A stretch of DNA of 39,308 nt, from the NCBI RefSeq assembly GCF_001746295.1, contig NZ_MJAH01000037.1, positions 1 through 39,308 of the forward strand, given 5' to 3'. The DNA comes from Streptomyces sp. LUP47B. GTDB lineage: Bacteria > Actinomycetota > Actinomycetes > Streptomycetales > Streptomycetaceae. The notes beneath the pieces were generated by a model, which was not told the origin of the DNA, searched no databases, and worked only from the letters and a program-made list of their open reading frames with translations. A program made the position numbers and the translations under genes. Positions 29,316-37,169 of this stretch are shown in pieces (within the stretch, counting starts at the first letter, position 1; each line of letters starts with the position of its first letter).

Positions 29316-29417
29316 GCGACGCATTGCCAACTCTTTACGTTGGCCCTCCGCAACCTTCGTCGGCCTCGAGCGGTAATCACGGCGTCCTAGCAACGTTTCC
29401 TCCGTCGAAGGAGCAAC

Positions 29418-29888
29418 ATGTCCCTCCCCCTGACCCGCAGGATCGCCCGTGCCGCGCTGCTCGTCGCTGCGGGAGCGGCAGCCGGGGTCGGTGCGGCCGG
29501 CGCCGCCAGTGCGGCCCCCGCGCAGCCGCAGGCCACCCCGAACCTCGGTGGGCTGACCGCTCTGGACGGGGCGAACGTCGGCAACACGGTGGACGGCGCG
29601 GCGCAGAACCTGACCGGGACCGCGGCCAAGACCGGTGGCAAGACGGTCGAGAAGGCGGTGCCGTCCGCGGGCAAGGCCGTGAAGAAGGTGGCACCGGTCG
29701 CGCAGAAGACGGCGGGCGAGGCCGCCGGTTCCGCCGGGGGCCTCCTCGGGGAGACCGCGTCCGGCGCGACGAAGGGCGGCCTGCCGACCAGCGCCCTGGC
29801 CAAGGGCGGCCTGCCGACCGGCGCCCTCGCCAAGGGTGGCGTGCCGGCGGCGGGCAGCCTGCCGGTGAAGGGTCTTCCGCTCGGCTAG
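29418..29888 (+). CDS. Small secreted alanine/glycine-rich protein, unknown function
   Basis: 156 residues with a classic signal peptide (RRIARAALLVAAGAAAGVGAAGAASA-AP, cleavage near residue 33). The mature protein is about 120 residues, basic, of low complexity, with a ten-residue unit repeated three times near the end (KGGLPTSALA, KGGLPTGALA, KGGVPAAGSL) and AAKTGG/VGNTVDGAAQ segments. AAGGAG precedes the ATG. It is transcribed alone from its own promoter and closed by a strong terminator. I do not recognise a domain; its highly lysine-rich but cysteine-free sequence would suit a wall- or polymer-associated protein. Confidence 0.8.
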   Translation: MSLPLTRRIARAALLVAAGAAAGVGAAGAASAAPAQPQATPNLGGLTALDGANVGNTVDGAAQNLTGTAAKTGGKTVEKAVPSAGKAVKKVAPVAQKTAGEAAGSAGGLLGETASGATKGGLPTSALAKGGLPTGALAKGGVPAAGSLPVKGLPLG

Positions 29889-29901
29889 TACCTCGCGCAG
29901 A

Positions 29902-29945
29902 CGGCGAAAGGGGCCCGGGAACGCCATCCCGGGCCCCTTTCGCCG
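29902..29945. terminator. Strong bidirectional terminator
   Basis: A perfect 19-bp stem (29902-29920 with 29927-29945) and a 6-nt loop, extended by a further GCGCAGA arm on each side after a two-nt bulge, lie between the convergent small secreted protein gene and dapC. The TTT of CCCTTT is within the stem. Confidence 0.93.
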
Positions 29946-29956
29946 TGTCTGCGCAC

Positions 29957-31051
29957 CTACGCCAGGCGCTCGACCGCCGACCGCACCCGCTCGTCCGTCG
30001 CCGTCAGCGCGACGCGTACGAACTTCTCGCCCGCCTCGCCATAGAAGTCGCCCGGGGCCACCAGGATGCCCAGGTCGGCCAGATGGGCGACCGTCGACCA
30101 GCAGGACTCGTCCCGCGTGGCCCAGAGGTAGAGGCTGGCCTCACTGTGCTCGATACGGAAGCCGTGGGACCGCAGTGCCTCGCGCAGCAGGGTGCGGCGG
30201 GCCAGGTAGCGCTCGCGCTGTTCGCGGACGTGGGTGTCGTCGCCCAGGGCCGCCACCACCGCTGCCTGCGTCGGCGCCGGGGTCATCATGCCGCCGTGCT
30301 TGCGGATCTCCAGCAGGGGCGCCAGGACGGCCGGGTCGCCCGCCAGGAAGGCCGCGCGGTAGCCGGCGAGGTTGGACCGCTTCGACAGGGAGTGCACGGC
30401 CACGAGGCCGTCGTAGGAGCCGCCGTTGACGTCCGGGTGCAGGACCGAGACCGGGTCGGCCTCCCAGCCGAGCTCCAGGTAGCACTCGTCGGAGAAGATC
30501 AGGACGCCGTGGGACCGGGCCCAGGCGACGATCCTCGTCAGCTCCTCCTTCGACAGCACCTTGCCGGTCGGGTTCGACGGGGAGTTGAGCCACAGGAGCT
30601 TCAGGCCCGCCGGGTCCAGCTCGGTGGGGTCGTCGTAGACCTCGTACGCGGCGCGGGCCAGGCGCGCGCCGACCTCGTACGTCGGGTAGGCCAGGCGCGG
30701 GTAGGCGACCCGGTCGCCGGGGCCGAGGCCCAGCTGGGTGGGGAGCCAGGCGACGAGTTCCTTGGAGCCGACGATCGGCAGCACGTGGCGGTGGGTGACC
30801 TCGCGGGCGCCCAGGCGCCGCTCGACCCAGCCGGTGATCGCGTCACGCAGCGCCGGGGTGCCCCAGACCGTCGGGTAGCCCGGGGAGTCCGCCGCGTCGA
30901 TCAGGGCCTTCTGGACAAGATCGGGGACCGGGTCGACGGGGGTGCCGACCGACAGGTCGACGATGCCTCCGGGGTGCGCGGCCGCCGTCTTCTTGTACGG
31001 CTCCAGCTTGTCCCAGGGGAAGGTGGGAAGGCGGTCGGAGACTGCGGACAC
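29957..31051 (-). CDS. dapC: Succinyl-diaminopimelate transaminase
   Basis: 364 residues, fold type I PLP enzyme: VDLSVGTPVDPVP, PGYPTVWGTPALRDAITGW, LLWLNSPSNPTGKVLSKEEL (the PNPTG region), LIFSDECYLELGW, and the PLP-binding lysine in VHSLSKRSNLAGYR, with GDFYGEAGEKFVRVALTATDERV at the end. It aminates N-succinyl-2-amino-6-oxopimelate before DapE acts. GTG 31051 is chosen over an upstream TTG (31084), because TTG is only 4 nt from the arm of a hairpin and homologues start near VSAVSDRLPTFPWDKLEPYK. fdxA lies 112 bp upstream on the same strand. Confidence 0.9.
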   Translation of the reverse strand: MSAVSDRLPTFPWDKLEPYKKTAAAHPGGIVDLSVGTPVDPVPDLVQKALIDAADSPGYPTVWGTPALRDAITGWVERRLGAREVTHRHVLPIVGSKELVAWLPTQLGLGPGDRVAYPRLAYPTYEVGARLARAAYEVYDDPTELDPAGLKLLWLNSPSNPTGKVLSKEELTRIVAWARSHGVLIFSDECYLELGWEADPVSVLHPDVNGGSYDGLVAVHSLSKRSNLAGYRAAFLAGDPAVLAPLLEIRKHGGMMTPAPTQAAVVAALGDDTHVREQRERYLARRTLLREALRSHGFRIEHSEASLYLWATRDESCWSTVAHLADLGILVAPGDFYGEAGEKFVRVALTATDERVRSAVERLA

Positions 31052-31087
31052 GGCTTTCGGGCTCACTTTCGGGTCGTACGGCAAACG

Positions 31088-31130
31088 CCTCGGCCCCGCA
31101 CGGCCACGATCAGGCCGTACGGGACCGAGG
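31088..31130 (-). terminator. Hairpin between fdxA and dapC
   Basis: Arms 31088-31105 and 31113-31130 pair at 16 of 18 positions, with a 7-nt loop. It probably ends or weakens the fdxA transcript before dapC. Confidence 0.75.
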
Positions 31131-31162
31131 CGGCACGAAGTGCGGGCCGCTGATGCGGATGA

Positions 31163-31480
31163 CTATGCCTGCGGCGGCAGCGCGGCGATGAACGGGTGGT
31201 CCCGCTCGATCAGACCCAGCTTGCTGGCGCCGCCGGGCGAGCCGAGCTCGTCGAAGAACTCGACGTTCGCCTTGTAGTAGTCCTTCCACTCGTCCGGAGT
31301 GTCGTCCTCGTAGAAGATCGCCTCGACCGGGCAGACCGGCTCACAGGCACCGCAGTCGACGCATTCGTCCGGGTGGATGTACAAGGACCGGGAGCCCTCG
31401 TAGATGCAGTCGACCGGGCACTCCTCGATGCAGGCCTTGTCCTTCACGTCGACACAAGGCTGCGCGATGACGTAGGTCAC
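31163..31480 (-). CDS. fdxA: 7Fe ferredoxin
   Basis: 105 residues. Two cluster motifs are visible: Cys9-x7-Cys17-x3-Cys21-Pro with Cys25, and Cys40-x2-Cys43-x2-Cys46-x3-Cys50-Pro. This is the 3Fe-4S plus 4Fe-4S pattern of actinobacterial FdxA/FdxC ferredoxins, which carry electrons to cytochromes P450 and other reductases. The C-terminal extension (EDDTPDEWKDYYKANVEFFDELGSPGGASKLG) is that of the family. The GTG start follows GGAGGAGG. It is divergent from the acetyltransferase. Mycobacterial fdxC also precedes dapC. Confidence 0.95.
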   Translation of the reverse strand: MTYVIAQPCVDVKDKACIEECPVDCIYEGSRSLYIHPDECVDCGACEPVCPVEAIFYEDDTPDEWKDYYKANVEFFDELGSPGGASKLGLIERDHPFIAALPPQA

Positions 31481-31615
31481 GCTGTCGTTCCTCCTCCATG
31501 CTGGCGGGCCTCTTCAGGCTCCGCCGCCTCGCGCGCGGGAGCGCGGCGTCGTCGATGCCCGCCCCTAGTATCTCCGTTCCTGGGCATGATCCGAACAGGA
31601 GGGGTGAACTGACCT

Positions 31616-32623
31616 GTGGAAATCTCCGCCGCGGGACGTCTCGTCGTCCGTATCTCCGCAGCTGACGTGGGCAAACGGGTATCCGTGCGGCGCCTGGACG
31701 ACACGGGCGGCCCACGGCAGAACTTCACCGACACGGTGGGTGTTCTCACATCATGGGACGACGGTGTGCTGATGATCACGCGCCGGGACGGCGAGCGCGT
31801 CCGCATTCCGGAATCCGCGCTGGTCGCGGGCAAGGTGGTCCCCGCCGAGCCGGCCCGCCGTCGGGGCCCGTCCGCCTCGTACGAGGAGCTGGCCCGGATC
31901 ACCGCGCGCGGCTGGCGGCCGGTGGAGAGCGAGCGGCTCGGCGAGTGGGAACTGCGGGCCGCCTCCGGGTTCACCCGCCGCGCCAACTCCGTCCTCCCGC
32001 TCGGCGACCCGGGTCTGCCGCTCGACGAGGCCCTGACCGCCGTACGACGGTGGTACGGAGACCGCGGTCTGCCGGCGTACATACAGACCGCGACCGGCGC
32101 CGCGGGCACCCAGGAGGCGCTGTGCGCGGAGCTGGAGGGGCGGGGGTGGACGCGGGAGGTGACGGCGGAGTTGTGGACGGGGGCGCTGGCGCCGGTCGCG
32201 GACCGTTCGGAGGCCGAGGGTGTCGTGCTGTCCCGGGAGGCCGACGCTGACTGGCTGGCGCGCTATCAGCGCAAGGGGGTGAGCGAGGTGGCGCTGCGGG
32301 TGCTGAACAGCGGACCTTCGGTGTGGTTCGCCACCGTCCCCGGAAAGGACGCGCCGGCCGCGATCGGGCGGTGTGTCGTCGACGGGCGGTGGGCCGGGTT
32401 CGGTGCGGTCGAGGTGGATCCGGCGCTACGGCGACGGGGGCTGGCCTCCACCGTGATGGCGGCGCTGGCACAGCGAGCCCTCGACGAGGGGGCGTCGGCC
32501 GCGTGGCTCCAGGTCGAGTCGGACAACAGCGGTGCACGGGCCCTGTACGACGGCATGGGGTTCGCCGCGCACCACGCCTACCACCACTACCGCGAGCCGG
32601 ACGTCGCCGGCGAGGCCCGGTAG
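31616..32623 (+). CDS. GNAT-family N-acetyltransferase with SH3-like N-terminus
   Basis: 335 residues. The first ~75 have a small beta-barrel pattern (VGKRVSVRRLDDTGG ... VLTSWDDGVLMITRRDGERVRIPESALVAGKVV). After a linker, the C-terminal ~150 residues are a GNAT domain: acetyl-CoA binding motif VDPALRRRGLASTVMAALAQRALDEGA, then AWLQVESDNSGARALYDGMGF, which is typical. The substrate (amine, aminoacyl-tRNA or protein N-terminus) is unknown. GTG 31616 has AGGAGGGG (31598-31605) 10 nt upstream. SirB1-like gene follows after 32 bp, so the two may be one transcript. Confidence 0.85.
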   Translation: MEISAAGRLVVRISAADVGKRVSVRRLDDTGGPRQNFTDTVGVLTSWDDGVLMITRRDGERVRIPESALVAGKVVPAEPARRRGPSASYEELARITARGWRPVESERLGEWELRAASGFTRRANSVLPLGDPGLPLDEALTAVRRWYGDRGLPAYIQTATGAAGTQEALCAELEGRGWTREVTAELWTGALAPVADRSEAEGVVLSREADADWLARYQRKGVSEVALRVLNSGPSVWFATVPGKDAPAAIGRCVVDGRWAGFGAVEVDPALRRRGLASTVMAALAQRALDEGASAAWLQVESDNSGARALYDGMGFAAHHAYHHYREPDVAGEAR

Positions 32624-32655
32624 TAGCGATCGCCGTGAAAGGGCACGAGCCAGCT

Positions 32656-33507
32656 ATGCGTCCCCCGTTTCCGCCCCCGCCCGAACGTTCCGCCGAGCTC
32701 CGGAGGCGGTTCTCCGAAGAGGCGCGGTCCGAGCGGCCGGACCTGTCCGCGCTGTGTCTGCTCGTCGGGGCGCAGGCGGACGAGGCACTCGACGAGACCG
32801 GCATCGACGCGGCCCAGATCGAACTCGACCGACTGGCCGGGCAGTTGCCGTTCCGGCCCGGGGGCCCGCGGTCGTGGGCGGTGTCGTTGCGGGAGGTGCT
32901 GGGCGACCGGTGCGGGTTTCGCGGCTCCGCCGCGGACTATCAGCGGCTGGAGTCCTCGTTGCTGCACGAGGTCCTACGGCGGCGCAGGGGGCTGCCGATC
33001 CTGCTGTCCGTGGTGTGGATGGAGGTGGCCCGGCGGGCGGGAGCTCCCGTGTACGGGGTCGCTCTGCCGGGGCATTTCGTGGTGGGGTTCGGGCCGCCGG
33101 AGGAGCAGGTCCTGGCTGATCCCTTCGACGGGGGGCGGGTGTTGAGCGGGGGTGACGCGGAGTTGCTGGTGGCCGGGGCGACGGGCGGTTCGCTGGATCC
33201 ATCGATGCTGGGTCCGGCGGATCCGTTGGACGTGGTCCAGAGGATTCTGAACAACGTCCGTGCGTGGGCCGCGGCTCGGCCCGAGCGCTCGGATGTGGGC
33301 CTGTGGGCCGTGGAGTTGGCCCTGCTCTTGCCCTCGCATCCGGCGCGACTGCGTTACGAGCGGGCGCAGTTGCTCGTGCAGCGGGGTGACTTCGTCGAGG
33401 GGGCCGGGGAGTTGGAGGCGTATGCGGGGGTGGTGGCTGCGGTGGACGAGGCCGCGGCGGCCAAGGTGCGACAGCAGGCTCATGCCGCGCGAGCGATGCT
33501 GAACTGA
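32656..33507 (+). CDS. SirB1-type transglutaminase-like protein with C-terminal TPR-like region
   Basis: 283 residues. The central part is a transglutaminase-like core (LPILLSVVWMEVARRAGAPVYGVALPGHFVVGF, where Cys of the classical triad is not in the LLHEVLRRRRGLPI context, then DPFDGGRVL), of the SirB1 family, where catalytic activity is often lost. The C-terminus has helices resembling tetratricopeptide repeats (LWAVELALLLPSHPARLRYERAQLLVQRGDFVEGAGELEAYA). Relatives are found with PrmC/HemK or in sirohaem/RNA loci in other bacteria; the role here is unknown. ATG 32656 is chosen; GTG 32635 is an alternative with no ribosome-binding site. Confidence 0.8.
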   Translation: MRPPFPPPPERSAELRRRFSEEARSERPDLSALCLLVGAQADEALDETGIDAAQIELDRLAGQLPFRPGGPRSWAVSLREVLGDRCGFRGSAADYQRLESSLLHEVLRRRRGLPILLSVVWMEVARRAGAPVYGVALPGHFVVGFGPPEEQVLADPFDGGRVLSGGDAELLVAGATGGSLDPSMLGPADPLDVVQRILNNVRAWAAARPERSDVGLWAVELALLLPSHPARLRYERAQLLVQRGDFVEGAGELEAYAGVVAAVDEAAAAKVRQQAHAARAMLN

Positions 33508-33532
33508 GGCCGTCCTGGCGCCTACCGGTCCG

Positions 33533-33566
33533 TTGTGGCTGGTCGCGCAGTTCCCCGCGCCCCTGA
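33533..33566. repeat. Dispersed Streptomyces intergenic repeat (second type)
   Basis: TTGTGGCTGGTCGCGCAGTT followed by CCCCGCGCCCCTGA lies between two convergent genes. From memory this segment occurs many times in Streptomyces genomes, usually after genes; its function is unknown. Confidence 0.6.
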
Positions 33567-33571
33567 GTGGG

Positions 33572-34189
33572 TCACAGCCAGCCCTTCTCCCTTGCCATGC
33601 GGACTGCCTCGGCCCTGTTTCTCACCGCCAGCTTCTGGATCGCCGTCGAGAGGTAGTTGCGGACCGTGCCCTGGGACAGGTGCAGGGTGTGCGCCAACTC
33701 CGCGTTCGTGGAGCCGTCGGCCGCCGCGCGGAGGACCTCTCGCTCCCTGTCCGTCAGCGGGTTCGCGCCCTCCGCCAGCGCCGCCGCCGCCAGGGTGGGA
33801 TCGATGACCCGCTCCCCCGCCAGTACCTTGCGTACCGCCTGGGCCAGTTGAGCCGCCGGGGCGTCCTTGACGAGGAAGGCGTCGGCGCCCGACTCCATCG
33901 CGCTGCGGAGATAACCGGGGCGGCCGAAGGTCGTGAGGATCACGAGCTTCACCGACGGGAGTTCCTTGTGCAGCTGCGCCGCCGCCTCTATGCCCGTCGC
34001 GCCCGGCATCTCGATGTCCATGAGCGCCACGTCGATGTCGTGGGCGCGGGCCGCCGCCAGCACCTCGTCGCCGCGGGCCACTTGGGCGACGACCTCGATG
34101 TCGTCCTCCAGGCCGAGCAGGGCGGCCAGGGCCTCGCGGACCATCGACTGGTCCTCGGCGAGCAGGACCTTGATCGTGCGGCTCGTCAT
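33572..34189 (-). CDS. NarL/DesR-type response regulator
   Basis: 205 residues. The receiver domain has the acidic pair (AEDQ), the phosphorylation site Asp58 in ALMDIEMPG, and the conserved Lys in FLVKDAP. The C-terminal LuxR-type helix-turn-helix (LTDREREVLRAAADGSTNAELAHTLHLSQGTVRNYLSTAIQKL) binds DNA. The ATG overlaps the kinase stop (ATGA). It is the last of four overlapping genes and presumably controls the ABC operon itself, through the palindrome at 37119-37134. DesR, the Bacillus membrane-fluidity regulator, also has an ABC transporter/desaturase target, but no desaturase gene is present here. Confidence 0.92.
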   Translation of the reverse strand: MTSRTIKVLLAEDQSMVREALAALLGLEDDIEVVAQVARGDEVLAAARAHDIDVALMDIEMPGATGIEAAAQLHKELPSVKLVILTTFGRPGYLRSAMESGADAFLVKDAPAAQLAQAVRKVLAGERVIDPTLAAAALAEGANPLTDREREVLRAAADGSTNAELAHTLHLSQGTVRNYLSTAIQKLAVRNRAEAVRMAREKGWL

Positions 34190-35391
34190 GTGGCGGATCC
34201 TACGTCGGCCGCGGAACCTGCGGGCACCCGGGCGACCAGCCGGAAGCCGTGCCGGGTGCCGGTGGCCTCCAGGGTGCCGCCGGCCTTCTCCAGGCGCTCG
34301 GTGAGACCGTTCAGACCGTTGCCCGGACCGTTGCCCGAGCCGCCCGAGCCGTCGTCCGCCACGGTGAGTTCGAGCCTCGGCCCGTCGAGGGTCTGGCGGT
34401 GCAGCAGCTCCACCGTGCAGCGCCGGGCCCCGCTGTGCCGTACGACGTTGGTGACCGCCTCGCGCAGCGCCCACGCGAGGGTCGACTCGCTCTCCTCGGG
34501 GACGCCGTCGAGGTCGGGTTCGGCGGGAAGCTGGGCGGTGACACCGGCCGCGGTCAGGGCGACCTGGGCGCCCGCCAGTTCGGCGGCGAGGCGGGGGCGG
34601 CGGTAACCGCTGACGGCCTCGCGCACGTCCACCAGTGCCTGGCGGCTGACCTGCTCGATGTCGCTGACCTGCTGGGCGGCCTTGTCGGGATGGTCGGGCA
34701 GCATCCGGCCGGCGAGCTCGCTCTTCAGCGTGATCAGGGACAGGGAGTGACCGAGGAGGTCGTGCAGGTCACGGGCCAGGCGCAGACGCTCCTCGTTCGC
34801 GGCCAGTTGGGCGACGGTCGCGCGGGCCTTGCGCAACTCCACGGTCGTGCGCACGAGTTGGCGAACGCCGGTCATGGAGTAGCCGACGAGCAGCACGACG
34901 AGGAACAGTCCCCAGGCCGAATCGAGGTCGGTCCGCAGGCCAACCAGCATCAGCGAGAGGGTGGTCGCCGGAATCGCCCAGTACGCGGCCCGGAGCGGGA
35001 AGGTCACGCCGCAGGCCACGGAGACGTACACGAACAGTCCGAGCCACGAGCCGCCGAGGCTCAGGGTCAGGACGACCGCGAGCAGCCAGAGCACGCCGAC
35101 CAGGGCGCAGACCATCCGGCCGGGGAACGCCCGGCCCATGTTCCGGAAGACCAGCGCCAGATAGGTACCGGTGAAGACGGTCAGGCCCGCCCAGCCCGCC
35201 GCGGTGGCCGAACCGGTGTGGTGGCCGGAGGCAAGGTCGCGCACCGGTGAGCTGAGGAAGACCAGCCAGGGCACGATCCACACCAGCTTGCGTATGACCT
35301 CGCCCCGGTTGCGGGGCGGCCGGCCGATGCGCACCAGCCGCTCCGCCCGCGCTTCCTCGTCCCCGCGCAGCTCGTCCGTCATCGCGCTCAC
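34186..35391 (-). CDS. Sensor histidine kinase (HisKA_3 type, DesK-like)
   Basis: 401 residues. After a basic cytoplasmic start come about five or six hydrophobic segments (roughly 36-175), with no large outside domain, as in DesK. The dimerisation helix has the phospho-accepting His210 in RLARDLHDLLGHSLS. The ATPase domain shows the N box (REAVTNVVRHSGA) and a glycine-rich G box (DDGSGGSGNGPGNGLNGL). A membrane or transporter state is probably sensed. GTG 35391 overlaps the permease stop (GTGA) with GAAGG upstream; ATG 35382 would be three residues shorter. The signal is unknown. Confidence 0.9.
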   Translation of the reverse strand: MSAMTDELRGDEEARAERLVRIGRPPRNRGEVIRKLVWIVPWLVFLSSPVRDLASGHHTGSATAAGWAGLTVFTGTYLALVFRNMGRAFPGRMVCALVGVLWLLAVVLTLSLGGSWLGLFVYVSVACGVTFPLRAAYWAIPATTLSLMLVGLRTDLDSAWGLFLVVLLVGYSMTGVRQLVRTTVELRKARATVAQLAANEERLRLARDLHDLLGHSLSLITLKSELAGRMLPDHPDKAAQQVSDIEQVSRQALVDVREAVSGYRRPRLAAELAGAQVALTAAGVTAQLPAEPDLDGVPEESESTLAWALREAVTNVVRHSGARRCTVELLHRQTLDGPRLELTVADDGSGGSGNGPGNGLNGLTERLEKAGGTLEATGTRHGFRLVARVPAGSAADVGSAT

Positions 35392-36128
35392 GCCTTCAAC
35401 GTGTCCTTCCGGTACAGCCAGGCCGCTCCGCCCGCGAACAGGGCGAAGGAGACGGCCAGGACGGCGATGTCCTGTGCGTGCGGGGCGCGGCTCTGCTCGA
35501 TGGCCTGCCCGAGGGCAGCGTACGCGTGCGTGGGCAGCCACTTGGCGATGTCCTGGAGCCACTGCGGGAAGGTCGTCGTCGGCATCCACAGGCCGCCCAG
35601 CATCGACAGTCCGAAGTAGGTGATCATCGTGATGGGGCGGACCGCGTCGCCGGTGGCGAGGTAGCCGATGGCCACGCCGAGCGCGGCGAAGACGAGGCTT
35701 CCGGCCCAGATCGCGCCGGTGAGCGCGAGCCACTGCCAGGCGTCCAGGCGTACGTCCTTCACGGTCGCGGCGACGGCGAACACGACCACGATCGAGGGCA
35801 GGCTCACCACGGCCGCGCTCGCCGTCTTCGCGAACACATAGCCGCGTCCCGGCAGCGGGGTCAGCCTCAACTGCCGTACCCAGCCGCCCTCGCGCTCCTT
35901 GGCGATGCGCTCGCTGTTGCCCATCAGGACGGCGGTCAGGGCGCCGAAGGAGGCCATCGAGACCATCATGTAGGTCGGCAGGGTCAGGCCCGTGCCGTCC
36001 ACCTTCGACGTGCTGTCGGCGCTGCCCGCGATGAGCAGGAACAGCAGCGACGGGTACATCACCGAGAAGCACAGGAACTTGCGGTTGCGCAGGGCGCGGG
36101 TGAGTTCCAGCTTGATGAGGCTGTTCAC
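35388..36128 (-). CDS. ABC-2 type transporter permease
   Basis: 246 residues, about six membrane segments, of the ABC2_membrane family: N-terminal KLELTRALRNRKFLCFSVMYPSLLFLLIAGS, MVSMASFGALTAVLMGNSERIAKEREGGWVRQLRLTPL (the typical coupling region) and FGLSMLGGLWMPTTTFPQWLQDIAKWLPTHAYA (family signature). It forms the channel with the ATPase encoded just before it, exporting an unknown compound or lipid. GTG 36128 overlaps the ATPase TGA by 4 bp, and its own stop overlaps the kinase start, so all four genes are coupled. Confidence 0.92.
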   Translation of the reverse strand: MNSLIKLELTRALRNRKFLCFSVMYPSLLFLLIAGSADSTSKVDGTGLTLPTYMMVSMASFGALTAVLMGNSERIAKEREGGWVRQLRLTPLPGRGYVFAKTASAAVVSLPSIVVVFAVAATVKDVRLDAWQWLALTGAIWAGSLVFAALGVAIGYLATGDAVRPITMITYFGLSMLGGLWMPTTTFPQWLQDIAKWLPTHAYAALGQAIEQSRAPHAQDIAVLAVSFALFAGGAAWLYRKDTLKA

Positions 36129-37060
36129 TTCGACTTCGCCTCCTCGGCGGCGGTGATGGCGACGAAGGCCTGCTCCAGGCCGAGCCCGGCGACTTCGAGA
36201 TTGCGGGGGTAGACGCCGAGTCCGTAGAGGGCGTGGACGGTCGCGTCGGCGTCGGTGGACTGGATGCGGACCGTCTGGCCGCTGGCCGCGGCGGAGCCGC
36301 TTTTCGACACAGTGATGGAGTTGAGGAACGGCAGAGCGCGCAGGGGCGCCTCGTCGATCGTGCCCTCCAGGTCGAAGGCGATCCTGCGGGCACCCGCCTT
36401 GGCCTTGATCTCGGCGGCCGTGCCGTCGGCCAGCAGGCGGCCCCGGTGCAGCACCAGCACCCGGTCGGCGATGGCGTCGGCCTCTTCGAGGTAGTGGGTG
36501 GCGAAGAGGACCGTACGGCCCTGGTCGGCCTGTTCGCGCATGGTGGCCCAGAAGGCCTGGCGGGTCGTGACGTCCATGCCGGTCGTGGGTTCGTCCAGGA
36601 CGATCAGGTCGCTGTCGCCCGCGGTCGCGAGGGCGAAGCGGACGCGCTGGGCCTGACCACCGGAGAGCTTGTTGACCTTGCGGTCGGCGATCTGGGCGAT
36701 GCCCGCGCGGGCGAGGACGTCGTTCGCCTTGTACGGCCTGGGATGCAGGTCGCAGGCGAGCCGTACCAGTTCGGCGACCGTCACCTCGTCCATCAGCCCG
36801 CCGCTCTGCAGCATCGCGCCCACGCGTCCGGCGACGATCGCCTCACGCGGGGTCGTGCCGAAGAGCCGGACGCTGCCGCTGTCGGGCTGCTTGAGGCCGA
36901 GCAGCAGGTCGAGGGAGGTGGACTTGCCGGCGCCGTTGGGGCCGAGCAGCGCCACGGTCTCCCCCGGCCGCAGGGTCAGGGTCAGTCCGTCCACGGCGCG
37001 TACCTCGCCGTAGGCCTTGCTCACCTGGTCGAACGCGACCACGGGGGCTGTCGTTGTCAT
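36125..37060 (-). CDS. ABC transporter ATP-binding protein
   Basis: 311 residues. Walker A GPNGAGKS (40-47), Q loop GAMLQSGGLMDEV, signature LSGGQ (132-136), Walker B LIVLDEPTTGMD (152-163) and switch FATHYLEEAD are present. The C-terminal ~90 residues (DLEGTIDEAPLRALPFLNSITV ...) form the extension typical of drug/lipid exporters of the DrrA/YvfR type. With the next three genes (permease, histidine kinase, response regulator) it makes a self-contained stress-response exporter resembling the Bacillus yvfRS-yvfTU arrangement. The first gene after the nested palindrome, it is the likely controlled entry of the operon. Confidence 0.93.
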   Translation of the reverse strand: MTTTAPVVAFDQVSKAYGEVRAVDGLTLTLRPGETVALLGPNGAGKSTSLDLLLGLKQPDSGSVRLFGTTPREAIVAGRVGAMLQSGGLMDEVTVAELVRLACDLHPRPYKANDVLARAGIAQIADRKVNKLSGGQAQRVRFALATAGDSDLIVLDEPTTGMDVTTRQAFWATMREQADQGRTVLFATHYLEEADAIADRVLVLHRGRLLADGTAAEIKAKAGARRIAFDLEGTIDEAPLRALPFLNSITVSKSGSAAASGQTVRIQSTDADATVHALYGLGVYPRNLEVAGLGLEQAFVAITAAEEAKSK

Positions 37061-37107
37061 ACGGCCATGGTGGCTTCGCGGGTGCGGCCGCGGGCAGTGT
37101 CGGCCGT

Positions 37108-37150
37108 CCGGAGTGCCGCATGACAGATGTCATGTCGGGCGGCACTCCGG
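37108..37150. promoter_or_regulatory. Nested palindrome ahead of the ABC/two-component operon
   Basis: An outer perfect 12-bp inverted repeat (37108-37119 with 37139-37150) encloses an inner near-palindrome CATGACAGATGTCATG (37119-37134; 7-bp arms, 2-bp centre). The inner site has the dyad form expected of a NarL/DesR-type regulator and lies 59-74 bp upstream of the ABC ATPase ATG. The outer stem could also terminate the transcript of the gene ending at 37170. Confidence 0.6.
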
Positions 37151-37169
37151 TGCGGTTTGCGCGGGTCGG

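Noticed and set aside
29144..29417. c-di-AMP (ydaO) riboswitch before a secreted-protein gene
   Set aside because: The region has some direct repeats (GATCAC), but not the conserved core of that riboswitch, and the predicted promoter leaves only ~95 nt.
31052..31084. dapC starting at TTG 31084
   Set aside because: TTG lies next to the fdxA-dapC hairpin and adds 11 residues not expected for the family.
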